DNA of 41,997 bases from Lentimicrobiaceae bacterium (GCA_015061295.1 SUWU01000021.1:1-41997), one strand, 5' to 3'; shown: positions 1 to 7,685, counted from the first letter of the stretch. The notes: a model not told the origin generated them from the sequence alone. Program-made: numbers and translations.

Positions 1-2
1 AC

Positions 3-542
3 AATATTTCTGTTTCTGGAGAAGATAATCTCATAGTGAAAGCTCGTATTATCAGTGAATATTACGAACGCTTGCAGGCTGGAACGTATAAGGTTTATAT
101 TTTGGTGCAGACTGCCAAGAATCCAGCTTATTCTTTTGACGATGTGACAATCACTGATAAATATCCGTTTTCTGCAAGTGTATTCATCCCCGGCATGGCG
201 CAGATCAAAAAAGGTCAGACTGCAAAAGGCGTCTGCTTTATAGCTAGCGAGATTGTATTCTTGGGAGGCGTGTTAGTGTCGCAAAGTATGGTGACTTCTA
301 ATGTCAATAAGATTGGCTCTACTCATAACGCATCCTTGAAATATCAATATACTAAGAATGCAAACACTTGGACTACAATGCGTAATGTCTCTATAGCTGG
401 CGCTGTGGCTGTATATCTCTGGAATGTGATTGACGGCATCGCTTCAAAAGGTGAACAGCATGTGCTGTACGGACATAATGTCACCGTCGCTCCTTATTCC
501 GATTTCAATTCAGCTGGCATTGCATTAAACTTCAAATTTTAA
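3..542 (+). CDS. C-terminal part of a membrane-associated protein (DUF5683-like tail), 5' truncated by the window
   Basis: The reading frame is open to the left edge, so only the last ~180 residues are visible and the true start lies outside; the GTG at 36 is not a convincing start. The visible part holds a segment reading FIPGMAQIKKGQTAKG followed by a hydrophobic stretch (FIASEIVFLGGVLVSQ), then a second hydrophobic helix (VSIAGAVAVYLWNVIDGIAS). A 'PG.xQ..KGQ.xKG' motif followed by membrane helices is typical of DUF5683-type tails of Bacteroidetes envelope proteins. The last residues (AGIALNFKF) end in an aromatic residue like an outer-membrane strand. The function of the missing N-terminal part is unknown. 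It stops 4 bases before the next lipoprotein gene, so the two are probably co-transcribed. Family assignment is tentative. Confidence 0.6.
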   Translation, partial: NISVSGEDNLIVKARIISEYYERLQAGTYKVYILVQTAKNPAYSFDDVTITDKYPFSASVFIPGMAQIKKGQTAKGVCFIASEIVFLGGVLVSQSMVTSNVNKIGSTHNASLKYQYTKNANTWTTMRNVSIAGAVAVYLWNVIDGIASKGEQHVLYGHNVTVAPYSDFNSAGIALNFKF

Positions 543-546
543 AACT

Positions 547-879
547 ATGAGAAAATTAAGAATATTCGCATTATCGTTAATCATGCTTTCGTTTGTTTCT
601 TGCAATCCTATTGAATATGATATGTTTGGAACAATAGAAGGTACTGTTTTGGATTACGATACCAACCAACCTTTGGAATATGTCTCGGTACAATTGTCTC
701 CAGGTGGAAAAAACATGACAACATCTTATGACGGCAAATTCATCTTTGAAGAATTAGATGCCAATCAATATTCTCTTACCGTACAGAAAAACGGTTACGA
801 GACAAATATGAAGACGGTGAAAGTCATTGCGTCTGAAACATCGCCAGTAACGATAACAATGAAAAAGAAAAATTATTAA
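547..879 (+). CDS. small lipoprotein with one carboxypeptidase-regulatory-like domain
   Basis: 110 residues. The N-terminus is a lipoprotein signal with lipobox LSFVSC, so Cys19 would be the lipidated residue. The rest (about residues 28-107) is a single CarboxypepD_reg-like beta-sandwich, with the typical pattern G.I.GTV.D..TNQPLEYVSV...., a DGKF.F..L.A..Y.L.V...GY core and a final VTITMKK strand. The same domain type opens the following 657-residue lipoprotein (GSIYGVVTDKATGEPV...GQFEFNELEAGDYKLFVTKTGY), so the two genes look like domain-level paralogues, this one being a stand-alone copy. It is probably anchored in the outer or inner membrane facing the periplasm or surface. No enzyme activity is expected; such domains are usually structural or binding modules. 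A hairpin repeat separates it from the next gene. Confidence 0.8.
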   Translation: MRKLRIFALSLIMLSFVSCNPIEYDMFGTIEGTVLDYDTNQPLEYVSVQLSPGGKNMTTSYDGKFIFEELDANQYSLTVQKNGYETNMKTVKVIASETSPVTITMKKKNY

Positions 880-886
880 AACTGTA

Positions 887-939
887 GAGACGCGTCGATC
901 ACACCTATGAAAATTAACAATATGTGATTGACACGTCTC
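887..939. repeat. GAGACG...CGTCTC inverted repeat (REP-like hairpin)
   Basis: Arms 887-903 and 923-939 are 17 nt each and match at 15 of 17 positions when folded (left arm begins GAGACGCGTC, right arm ends ACACGTCTC), with a 19-nt loop. It lies between two lipoprotein genes. No T-run follows on the plus strand, so it is not a standard plus-strand terminator. Related GAGACG arms occur at 36511-36540, 38947-38961 and 41790-41853. Confidence 0.7.
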
Positions 940-955
940 AAAAAACATCAATCCT

Positions 956-2929
956 ATGAAAAGATTTTTAACATTATTGACAATCGCATTGAGTTTGGTT
1001 TTAATTAACCATTCGTGCAAGCCAAAGGAAGAAGAACCAGGTTCTATTTATGGTGTCGTAACCGACAAAGCCACAGGTGAGCCAGTGAAGACCGCTGGAG
1101 TAGAATTGCAACCTCTTGGTCTGAAGACTGTGACAGGTAGTGAGGGACAATTTGAGTTTAACGAACTCGAAGCCGGAGATTACAAACTATTTGTGACAAA
1201 GACTGGATATGTAGAGCTTGTTAGTAATACTATTGTTGTTAAATCAGCTCAGACAGCAAAAGGCGACGTTCAGATTGAGAAACTGCCTGCCGCATTAAAA
1301 GTTGTTGACGATAAAGGCGAAGAAATTAGCGAGCTTGACTTCGGAAACCAATACGACGATGTCTCCCGTATGTTCAGTATCTTTAACGATGGAACAGAGG
1401 TGCTTAACTATGAGATAGTAAAGACAGCATCTTGGATAACAAGCCTCAGCGTTACCGAAGGGACTCTGCAACCTGGCGCCACAAAACCTGTTGTCGTTAA
1501 TATTGACAGAGAGAAACTCCAAGTAGGAGAGAACACCACAACATTGCATATAACTTCAAACAACGGAAGTAAACAACTGACGATACATGTTGAAAAACTT
1601 AAGGTTCTGAATGTCGTAGACAATGACGGCAATGAAGTTAACGAGCTGGATTTCGGCAGTGACAACAATGACTTGTCTCGCACATTCAATATCGTAAATA
1701 ACGGCGGTTCTGTACTCAATTATCAGATAACTAAGAGTGTTGATTGGATATCAAGTTTAAGCAGTGCAGAGGGAAATATAGATGGAGGCGGAACACTCGT
1801 CATTGTCGTGACTATCGACAGAGCTAAACTTCCTATAGGAGACAATTCTTCAACTCTTATTATAACGACAAACAACGGTAATAAGCAGTTAGCTGTTAAA
1901 GCTAAGAAGTTGGCCCCTGAAATGCTGATAGTCAATAATAATGAGCAGGAGATTACAAAGTTAGACTTTGGTACAAGTAATGTTTCAATGACATTTAATA
2001 TCTTTAATAATGGTTATGAAACCATTAATTATCAGATTACAAAAACTGCAGATTGGATTGAGAGCATAAGCAATATGGAAGGAACGCTTGATGCTCGTCT
2101 TAAGAAACCGATAGTTGTTGTGATAAACAGAAATATTATTCCTTTAGGCGCAAACAACACCATGCTTCAGATTACTTCTGATATAGGAAGCAAACAGTTA
2201 GAAGTGAAATGTAACGGAGGTAATATAGTTACTTCCGCTGCAACCGATATAACAGAAACTTCAGCTAAATTAAAAGGATATACAACTAATTCTACATATA
2301 CCGAGAAAGGCTTTTATTTTGGAGATAATCTGAATGTTACTACGAAATATGTCGTAGAAGGCAATGATTTTTCATATCAGTTATCTGACTTAGGACGTGG
2401 TAAGACCTATTACTATAAAGCTTATCTGATACACAATAACATAACTTACTATGGCGATGTCAAAGAGTTTACTACGGAAGGTATACATGCTGGTCATGAA
2501 TGTGTTGATCTCGGTTTGCCATCTGGATTGAGATGGGCGACATGTAACTCCGGAGCGGGTTCTCCTGAAGAATATGGAAATTATCTGGACTTCTACGAGG
2601 CGGAAGATGCAACCTGGGGTGGTAACTGGAGGTGTCCTACAAAAAGTGAGTGGGAAGAACTTAAATCTAACTGTGCATGGACATGGACGACTAAGGACGG
2701 AGTAAACGGTTATGAGGTTGTGGGCTCTAACGGCAACAGTATCTTCCTTCCAGCTGCTGGTTATAGCAATGAGTCATCGCTTCACTACGTCGGAAGCAAA
2801 GGTTACTATTGGAGTTCTACGCCTAGCATTAGCGATTTCGCTTACTACCTTTACTTCGATAGTAGTGGACAGTATATGGACCACTACTACTGTTCCCGCG
2901 GTCGGTCTGTTCGCTTGGTTGCAGAATAA
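956..2929 (+). CDS. multidomain lipoprotein: CarboxypepD_reg, three BACON-like repeats, Fn3-like, FISUMP/C-type-lectin-like C-terminus
   Basis: 657 residues. The lipobox is LINHSC (Cys21). Domains in order: carboxypeptidase-regulatory-like (about 32-110); three ~100-residue repeats (about 112-213, 214-316, 320-420), each with the pattern 'V.D..G.E...LDFG....S..F.I.N.G...LNY.I.K...WI.S.S..EG.L', as in BACON/Ig-like Bacteroidetes modules; an Fn3-like domain (about 422-508, TDITETSAKLKGYTT...YYYKAYL); then a FISUMP (Fib_succ_major) domain from about 511 (HECVDLGLPSGLRWATC...WRCPTKSEWEEL...YYWSST...GRSVRLVAE). The last domain has a C-type-lectin/formylglycine-enzyme-like fold in related proteins. 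In its final loop region (2822-2902) 24 of 27 codons end in C or T and the residues are mostly Tyr, Asp, Ser, His, Phe and Cys, where homologues usually have runs of Asn; this resembles a diversified ligand-binding surface. Likely a surface-displayed adhesin or binding protein. Its ligand is unknown. Confidence 0.8.
   Translation: MKRFLTLLTIALSLVLINHSCKPKEEEPGSIYGVVTDKATGEPVKTAGVELQPLGLKTVTGSEGQFEFNELEAGDYKLFVTKTGYVELVSNTIVVKSAQTAKGDVQIEKLPAALKVVDDKGEEISELDFGNQYDDVSRMFSIFNDGTEVLNYEIVKTASWITSLSVTEGTLQPGATKPVVVNIDREKLQVGENTTTLHITSNNGSKQLTIHVEKLKVLNVVDNDGNEVNELDFGSDNNDLSRTFNIVNNGGSVLNYQITKSVDWISSLSSAEGNIDGGGTLVIVVTIDRAKLPIGDNSSTLIITTNNGNKQLAVKAKKLAPEMLIVNNNEQEITKLDFGTSNVSMTFNIFNNGYETINYQITKTADWIESISNMEGTLDARLKKPIVVVINRNIIPLGANNTMLQITSDIGSKQLEVKCNGGNIVTSAATDITETSAKLKGYTTNSTYTEKGFYFGDNLNVTTKYVVEGNDFSYQLSDLGRGKTYYYKAYLIHNNITYYGDVKEFTTEGIHAGHECVDLGLPSGLRWATCNSGAGSPEEYGNYLDFYEAEDATWGGNWRCPTKSEWEELKSNCAWTWTTKDGVNGYEVVGSNGNSIFLPAAGYSNESSLHYVGSKGYYWSSTPSISDFAYYLYFDSSGQYMDHYYCSRGRSVRLVAE
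2822..2902 (+). other. candidate hypervariable region (DGR-like variable repeat) in the FISUMP domain
   Basis: Codons from 2822 read Pro Ser Ile Ser Asp Phe Ala Tyr Tyr Leu Tyr Phe Asp Ser Ser Gly Gln Tyr Met Asp His Tyr Tyr Cys Ser Arg Gly. Of these 27, 24 are NNC or NNT, and first and second positions are highly mixed. This is what adenine-specific mutagenesis of AAC/AAT codons in a template repeat would leave. The invariant framing motifs YYWSST and GRSVRLV sit on either side. No template repeat or reverse transcriptase is in this window, so the assignment is an inference from codon pattern. Confidence 0.45.
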
Positions 2930-2971
2930 AAGCGTAGCGCATTCAATTTATTTAATTCATTTGATTTATTT

Positions 2972-2999
2972 CCGTCGGGATTCTTAAAAAGCCCGACGG
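2972..2999. repeat. GC-rich hairpin downstream of the hypervariable lipoprotein
   Basis: Perfect 8-bp arms CCGTCGGG (2972-2979) and CCCGACGG (2992-2999) with a 12-nt loop, in otherwise AT-rich DNA. No T-run follows on the plus strand (TTATTATAC), so it is a weak terminator at best. It may stabilise the upstream mRNA. Confidence 0.6.
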
Positions 3000-3064
3000 T
3001 TATTATACAGGTGAAGCCAGTCGTAATTTTGAGTTAAGGTTTAAATACAAAAACTTATCATACA

Positions 3065-3503
3065 ATGAAAGAACCTAAATTATTATTAACACTTGCTGTC
3101 TTTGCGCTGGCTTCTTCTCTGTATGCGCAAGATGATGATTTCGCTAAGTATAAAGAAAGACAAGGCAGGACATATAACGAGTTCAAAGATAGAGAGAAAT
3201 CTGAATATCGCAGTTTTCAAGATTCCATCAACAAAGAGTTCGCTTCTCATATCTCAAAGACGTGGAAAGAGTATTCTGTGTTCGTCGGCGAAGAGCCTGA
3301 GAAAGAGCCTAAACCTAAGAATATTCCTGTCGCTGAGCCTAATTACGCTCCCGAAAATGATGTGGAGATAGCAACTTGAAAACGGCAAATATATAGTCTG
3401 CGACCCGACGTATTATGGCGCAAGTGCCGGAATGTCAATGCCACAATATCAGAATTTGAAACTGTCTGTTATAGAATTAAATAGATTGAAGATGTATGAA
3501 TAA
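3065..3503 (+). pseudogene. broken secreted protein: N-terminus and frameshifted C-terminus of a larger protein
   Basis: The intact-looking frame 3065-3379 gives 104 residues: a signal peptide (MKEPKLLLTLAVFALASSLYAQ), then a charged helical stretch rich in FxxFKxxE patterns, then a Pro/Glu/Lys-rich linker, ending abruptly at 3377. A second frame, open from 3372 to the stop at 3501, reads ENGKYIVCDPTYYGASAGM followed by SMPQYQNLKLSVIELN. This second stretch looks like a protein C-terminus, with a DPTY motif common at the end of transglutaminase-like cysteine peptidase domains. Secreted Bacteroidetes proteins with a similar N-terminus are normally several hundred residues long. The simplest reading is an internal deletion plus frameshift that removed the middle domain. 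Whether the 104-residue product is made is unknown. A TAATTTTG at 3024-3031 could serve as the -7 promoter element. Confidence 0.55.
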
Positions 3504-3542
3504 TTGTATATTTTTTAGACAGATAAAGATGAAAATGTCGCC

Positions 3543-3586
3543 TAAAAAAAACAGCTGTCACTTTAATCAAATGGCAGCTGTTTTTT
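3543..3586. terminator. bidirectional terminator between convergent genes
   Basis: Stem ACAGCTGTCA (3551-3560) pairs with TGGCAGCTGT (3572-3581, one G-T pair), followed by T6 on the plus strand and preceded by A7, which gives a U-tract on the minus strand. It lies between the broken gene ending at 3503 and the minus-strand lipoprotein ending at 3604. Confidence 0.85.
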
Positions 3587-3603
3587 CGCGAACTTTCGCA
3601 GAC

Positions 3604-3975
3604 CTATTCTGTAAACTCAATAACATATCCCGAAACTATTACCTTGACATTGCTGTAGATTCCACCAATCGTTGATAAACTTACTTCCACAGTCTCGTTG
3701 ATGACAGCTTTTGAACTTCCCACCAAATTGGCGTTTTCTAACATATTTGCTCTCGCTTCTTCAATCAAGCCTTTCTTGCGGAATCCACCAAAATAGAAGA
3801 AGTAGTCGGCTTCCGATTCGCCTCTAACTTTCTGTACAATAGTGTAGTTGTTGTCTTGTAAAATCACGTTGGTGGAGTTTTGATTTAAATTGCGAGTCAT
3901 GCCGTCATGTACCGAACAGCTTGTCATGCCGAATAATGCTGCAAATAATGTGAAAAATAATAATGCTTTTTTCAT
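3604..3975 (-). CDS. small lipoprotein (DUF6567-like)
   Basis: 123 residues. It begins with a lipoprotein signal peptide MKKALLFFTLFAALFGMTSC, so Cys20 is the predicted lipid-anchored residue. The mature part contains NNYTIVQKVRGESEADYFFYFGGFRKKGLIEEARANMLENANL, then a beta-rich tail with VIVSGYVIEF. The combination of 'FxFGGF', an 'ArxxM' helix and 'A.iN..vE.....' resembles the TRL-like/DUF6567 lipoproteins of Bacteroidetes. The function of this family is not known. It is transcribed divergently from the lipase-like gene at 4065. A possible -7 box TATTTTTG lies at 4005-4012 on the minus strand. It shares a bidirectional terminator at its 3' side. Confidence 0.75.
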   Translation of the reverse strand: MKKALLFFTLFAALFGMTSCSVHDGMTRNLNQNSTNVILQDNNYTIVQKVRGESEADYFFYFGGFRKKGLIEEARANMLENANLVGSSKAVINETVEVSLSTIGGIYSNVKVIVSGYVIEFTE

Positions 3976-4004
3976 GTCTGTTATTTTTTAATGTTATAAT
4001 CACA

Positions 4005-4012
4005 CAAAAATA
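4005..4012 (-). promoter_or_regulatory. possible -7 box for the DUF6567-like lipoprotein
   Basis: Minus-strand TATTTTTG fits TAnnTTTG about 30 nt before the start codon. No clear -33 TTTG is seen. Confidence 0.4.
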
Positions 4013-4025
4013 AGATTATTTTGTT

Positions 4026-4033
4026 TACCTTTG
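4026..4033 (+). promoter_or_regulatory. -7 box for the lipase-like lipoprotein
   Basis: TACCTTTG fits the Bacteroidetes -7 consensus TAnnTTTG, 31 nt before the ATG at 4065. No good -33 TTTG is visible. Confidence 0.5.
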
Positions 4034-4064
4034 TAAGCATACATCATTTTTAAATTACACATTT

Positions 4065-5447
4065 ATGAAAAGGATATTTATACTTTTAACTTCATTATTA
4101 TTGTCAGTCACATTTTTATCATGTAATAAAAATAAAGGTGAGGAAGTCGATGGAAACGGGAACGGGAGTGGAAACGGAAACGAGGATATAGAAGTTTCTT
4201 ATTATAATGTGTTGTCGGATAACAAGTTTATGGTGGAGGATTATGTTGATATAGTTTTGTCTGACTTTGGCAATTCGCTTCCACAGATTGCTTCCTTGAA
4301 AGATGTTCTTGTCAATACATATGTAAGTACAGAGAATAAAATCAAGAGTGAGACTGGTATTGATAATGTGAAGATGGGTTATCGTAAGGTCGTTTATACA
4401 TATAACACTGTCGCTGTTGATGGCTCACCTATTGAATTGTCGTCTGCAGCTTTCTGGAGCGGATATTTCGAGAATGATAGCGTCTGGCATGATCTGTCGC
4501 CAGATAACATATGTTTGCTGGAGCATTACACGATAACATCTAATGATGAGTGTCCAACTCAAGGCAATCCTTTAGAATTGTTGATGACAGGTAATGTCCT
4601 CAACATCATGCCTGATTATATTGGTTATGGCATCACTCGCGATATGCCGCATCCTTATCTTAATCATGATGTATGTGCTCAAAATTCTATCGATGCCTTG
4701 CCTGCTGCTTATAGCATGTTTAAGGATTTGTCGTCGGCAGATGTCGATAACGATTGGAAATTGATAGTGATAGGTGCATCGCAGGGTGGCGCTAATGCTC
4801 TTGCTGTTCATAAGTATTTGGACGCTCATGGTGACTATGCCGATAAATGGCGCTTCGAATATTCCTTTGCTGCGGCAGGTCCTCATAATCCATCTCTTAC
4901 GATAGAGAAATATTTAGAAGATGGTAAGGTGGCTTATCCTGTTGCGTTACCTTTTACAATCAATTCTATGTTTGATTCTTATCCCGATATACTCGGAAAA
5001 TATGATGTCGATGATTTGTTTACCGATAATTATTTGAAAGTTAAAGATTCTATCGATAGAATGTTATTAAGTAAAGATTATACTGCCGCTGAGATTAATA
5101 ATGTGTTTTATGAGAAAGTGAGACTTGTTGAAGATGAAAATCTCGCTGATGATGAGATTTATCTTACTGACATCTTCAGTGATGTTATGTTTGATAAAGA
5201 TTCTGATTTCGTCAATGATTTGTATAAATGTTTAGATAAGAATGATCTTACTAAAGGATGGACGCCAAGACATCCTATCAAGATATTTTATAGCAAGGGC
5301 GACCGCACCGTCCCTTATGAGAACTCAGTCGCTGTGTATGATGCCTTTGGATCTGATGTCGTCACTGTTATAGAGACCCCCGACCCAGTTGATCACTTCA
5401 TGACATGTGGATTGTGGATGGTGAAGCTTTTTATTGAAGGGTTATAA
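4065..5447 (+). CDS. lipoprotein alpha/beta hydrolase (secretory-lipase-like)
   Basis: 460 residues. The lipobox is VTFLSC (Cys20), followed by a Gly/Asn linker (residues 30-39, GNGNGSGNGN) encoded by a 6-bp GGAAAC/GGGAAC-type repeat that probably spaces the catalytic domain from the membrane. The hydrolase core has PDYIGYG (about 183-189), the nucleophile elbow GASQGG (Ser239), a candidate acid in YSKGDRTVPYENS and a candidate histidine in DPVDHFMTCGLW near the C-terminus. This arrangement, with Asp and His in a late segment, matches secretory lipase/esterase-like alpha/beta hydrolases of Bacteroidetes. The substrate is unknown; lipid or acyl esters are plausible. It is a single-gene unit with its own promoter and a bidirectional terminator at 5476-5507 shared with the convergent peptidase gene. 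Confidence 0.8.
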   Translation: MKRIFILLTSLLLSVTFLSCNKNKGEEVDGNGNGSGNGNEDIEVSYYNVLSDNKFMVEDYVDIVLSDFGNSLPQIASLKDVLVNTYVSTENKIKSETGIDNVKMGYRKVVYTYNTVAVDGSPIELSSAAFWSGYFENDSVWHDLSPDNICLLEHYTITSNDECPTQGNPLELLMTGNVLNIMPDYIGYGITRDMPHPYLNHDVCAQNSIDALPAAYSMFKDLSSADVDNDWKLIVIGASQGGANALAVHKYLDAHGDYADKWRFEYSFAAAGPHNPSLTIEKYLEDGKVAYPVALPFTINSMFDSYPDILGKYDVDDLFTDNYLKVKDSIDRMLLSKDYTAAEINNVFYEKVRLVEDENLADDEIYLTDIFSDVMFDKDSDFVNDLYKCLDKNDLTKGWTPRHPIKIFYSKGDRTVPYENSVAVYDAFGSDVVTVIETPDPVDHFMTCGLWMVKLFIEGL

Positions 5448-5475
5448 GTCGTTAGTTAATATGTATCTTTAAAAT

Positions 5476-5507
5476 AAAAAAGCAATCACATTTCGTGATT
5501 GCTTTTT
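5476..5507. terminator. bidirectional terminator (lipase-like / S9 peptidase)
   Basis: Stem AGCAATCAC (5481-5489) and GTGATTGCT (5495-5503) with loop ATTTC, flanked by an A-run on the left and T5 on the right, so it can act on both converging transcripts. Confidence 0.85.
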
Positions 5508-5534
5508 CTTTCATATTACAGATATACTCGTACA

Positions 5535-5611
5535 ATTGTTAATTATTCATTGTTCATTGTACATTGTTAATTGTACATTGTTAATTGTACATTGTTAATT
5601 GTACATTGTAC
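5535..5611 (-). repeat. period-7 tandem array (11 heptads) after the S9 peptidase gene
   Basis: Read on the minus strand, starting one base after the TAA stop, eleven consecutive 7-mers are GTACAAT, GTACAAT, TAACAAT, GTACAAT, TAACAAT, GTACAAT, TAACAAT, GTACAAT, GAACAAT, GAATAAT, TAACAAT. The middle part also reads as a 14-bp tandem repeat. This is the longest of the period-7 arrays in the window. Confidence 0.9.
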
Positions 5612-5612
5612 A

Positions 5613-7685
5613 TTACTTCAAATAAGTGTCAAGCCAATTGAAGAATCTTCTTTGCCATAAGATACCGTTCTGTGCTTGAAGCACCCAGTGATTTTCATCT
5701 GGGAAATATAAGAACTCTGCTGGTATTCCTCTCAAGACAGCTGCGTTGTAAGCCTGCATACCTTGAGTATAAGCGATGCGGTAATCCTTAGCGCCATGAA
5801 TGACTAAGATAGGAGCTGTCCATTTATCTACGAATTTATGCGGTGAGTTGGCATACGACCATTGTACCACAGGATTGTCTTTCTCCCAGAAAGGACCGCC
5901 TAAGTCCCAATTGACAAACCACATCTCTTCTGTTTCAAGATATTGCGACTCGAAATTGAACATGCCATCGTGAGCTATCAAAGCCTTGAAACGTCCTTCG
6001 TGATGACCAGCCAACCAGAATACAGAGAAGCCTCCGAAACTTGCGCCGACAGCACCGAGTCTGTTCTCATCAATGAAAGGCTCTTTTGCCAAAGCGTCTA
6101 TAGCCGAGAGATAATCTTTCATACATTGTCCGCCGTAGTCGCCACTGATTGCCTCGCACCATTCCTGTCCGAAGCCTGGCAAGCCTCTACGGTTTGGAGC
6201 GACAACGATATAATCGTTAGCTGCCATCATCTGGAAATTCCAACGATATGACCAGAACTGACTTACTGTGCTTTGAGGTCCGCCTTCACAATAGAGCAGG
6301 GCAGGATATTTTTTGTTTTTATCGAAATGTGGAGGATATATTACCCATGTCAACATTCTCTTTCCATCGGTTGTCTCAATCCAGCGTTCTTCAACATTAC
6401 CCATTGTCAACTGATTGAAGATATTGTCGTTGACAGTCGTAAGTTGTTTCGCTTCGCCGCTTTGTGGATCAACGATATATAATTCGGTAGGACGCGACAT
6501 CGACTGACGAGCTGCTACTAACTTATCGCCAGCCCATGCGATACCTATGTAATTATGTTTGCCTTCTGTTATCTTTCTGATGCTACCAGTGCTGAGACTT
6601 AAAGCGTAAATCTGATCTGTCGCATTACGGTCGCTGATGAAATAAATTGATTGTCCGTCAGGAGCCCAGAGGAGATGAGTGGCGTTTTGGTCGAAGCCTA
6701 TAGAATAATCTTTTTTCTCGCCTGTCGTCAAATCCATTACGAAGAGACGTTGCTTGTCGGCTTCATAACCATCACGTTCCATACTTTCCCAAGCAATCTT
6801 GTCGCCTTGTGGAGAAACGACGACATTCATATCATAACCCATCATGCCTTCGGTAAGATTCTTACATTCGCCTGTTGGAATGTTATACTGATAAATGTCG
6901 GTATTGGTTGAAGTTGCATAATCTTTTCCTACTTTCTTTCTTGAAGAATAAAGAATGTTTTGTCCGTCCTTAGTCCATGCAATCTGTTCCATGCCGCCCC
7001 ATGGTCTCACAGGAGCTTCCCACATTTCACCTTCCATAATATCTAAATTGACTTTGCCATTATCTGAAGTCACGAAGATGTGACTGTAGGTGTCAACCCA
7101 TTGATCCCAATGACGATACATCAAATCGTTGTTTACTCTTCCGGAAGAAAGCGGAAGGTCTGGATAGATGTCTGCTACATTGTCTTTGAGTTTAACTTCA
7201 GCAATAAATAAAAGCTGCGACTCATCAGGAGAATACTTAAAACCATTGACGCCGCCTTCTACGAAGCTGACTTGTTTTCTCTCGCTGCCGTCAGGATTCA
7301 TTTCCCAAACCTGCATCTCGCCACTGTCGGCACACATAAACAAAATCTTAGATCCGTCCTTATTCCATGTAGGACTCAACTCGTTAGCAAAAGATTTCGT
7401 GAGACATCTGTTGTTGTTACCGTCGATGTCGATGATGTAGATGTCGGTCTTGCTTTTATTTTCAGCTATATTAAAATAGGTGAGGTTGTAAACGACATGT
7501 TTGCCATCAGGTGAGACAGCATATTCGCCGAGGCGGTTCATCGACCAGAGCGCTTCAGGCGTCATGATGTCGGAGTTTAGAATGATGTCTTGAGGCGGAG
7601 TGTAAGCAGTCTCTTTCTCGGACTTCTCTCCGCATGAGGCTAATGATAAAGCAACTAATGCCATGATAATTAGATTTTTTCTCAT
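5613..7685 (-). CDS. S9 family peptidase lipoprotein (DPP5-like)
   Basis: 690 residues. The lipoprotein signal is MRKNLIIMALVALSLASC (Cys18). Residues about 45-430 form a WD40-like beta-propeller with TolB-type repeats (YSPDESQLLFIA, WAPDGQSIYFIS), and the C-terminal ~250 residues are the prolyl-oligopeptidase hydrolase domain. Catalytic residues visible: Ser549 in GASFGGF, Asp634 in HGAKDYRI and His666 in DENHWV. Domain order, length and the GAVGASFGGFSVFWLAGHH segment resemble dipeptidyl-peptidase 5 of Bacteroidales, which releases dipeptides from oligopeptides in the periplasm. It is a monocistronic gene with a TATCTTTG -7 box upstream and an 11-unit heptad array directly after the stop codon. 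Confidence 0.9.
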   Translation of the reverse strand: MRKNLIIMALVALSLASCGEKSEKETAYTPPQDIILNSDIMTPEALWSMNRLGEYAVSPDGKHVVYNLTYFNIAENKSKTDIYIIDIDGNNNRCLTKSFANELSPTWNKDGSKILFMCADSGEMQVWEMNPDGSERKQVSFVEGGVNGFKYSPDESQLLFIAEVKLKDNVADIYPDLPLSSGRVNNDLMYRHWDQWVDTYSHIFVTSDNGKVNLDIMEGEMWEAPVRPWGGMEQIAWTKDGQNILYSSRKKVGKDYATSTNTDIYQYNIPTGECKNLTEGMMGYDMNVVVSPQGDKIAWESMERDGYEADKQRLFVMDLTTGEKKDYSIGFDQNATHLLWAPDGQSIYFISDRNATDQIYALSLSTGSIRKITEGKHNYIGIAWAGDKLVAARQSMSRPTELYIVDPQSGEAKQLTTVNDNIFNQLTMGNVEERWIETTDGKRMLTWVIYPPHFDKNKKYPALLYCEGGPQSTVSQFWSYRWNFQMMAANDYIVVAPNRRGLPGFGQEWCEAISGDYGGQCMKDYLSAIDALAKEPFIDENRLGAVGASFGGFSVFWLAGHHEGRFKALIAHDGMFNFESQYLETEEMWFVNWDLGGPFWEKDNPVVQWSYANSPHKFVDKWTAPILVIHGAKDYRIAYTQGMQAYNAAVLRGIPAEFLYFPDENHWVLQAQNGILWQRRFFNWLDTYLK

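Noticed and set aside
754-1020. Minus-strand open frame across 754-1020
   Set aside because: It overlaps two well-supported plus-strand genes and the hairpin, and its translation shows no recognisable domain.
5535-5611. CRISPR-like array
   Set aside because: Units are 7/14 bp with no unique spacers, and no cas genes are present.
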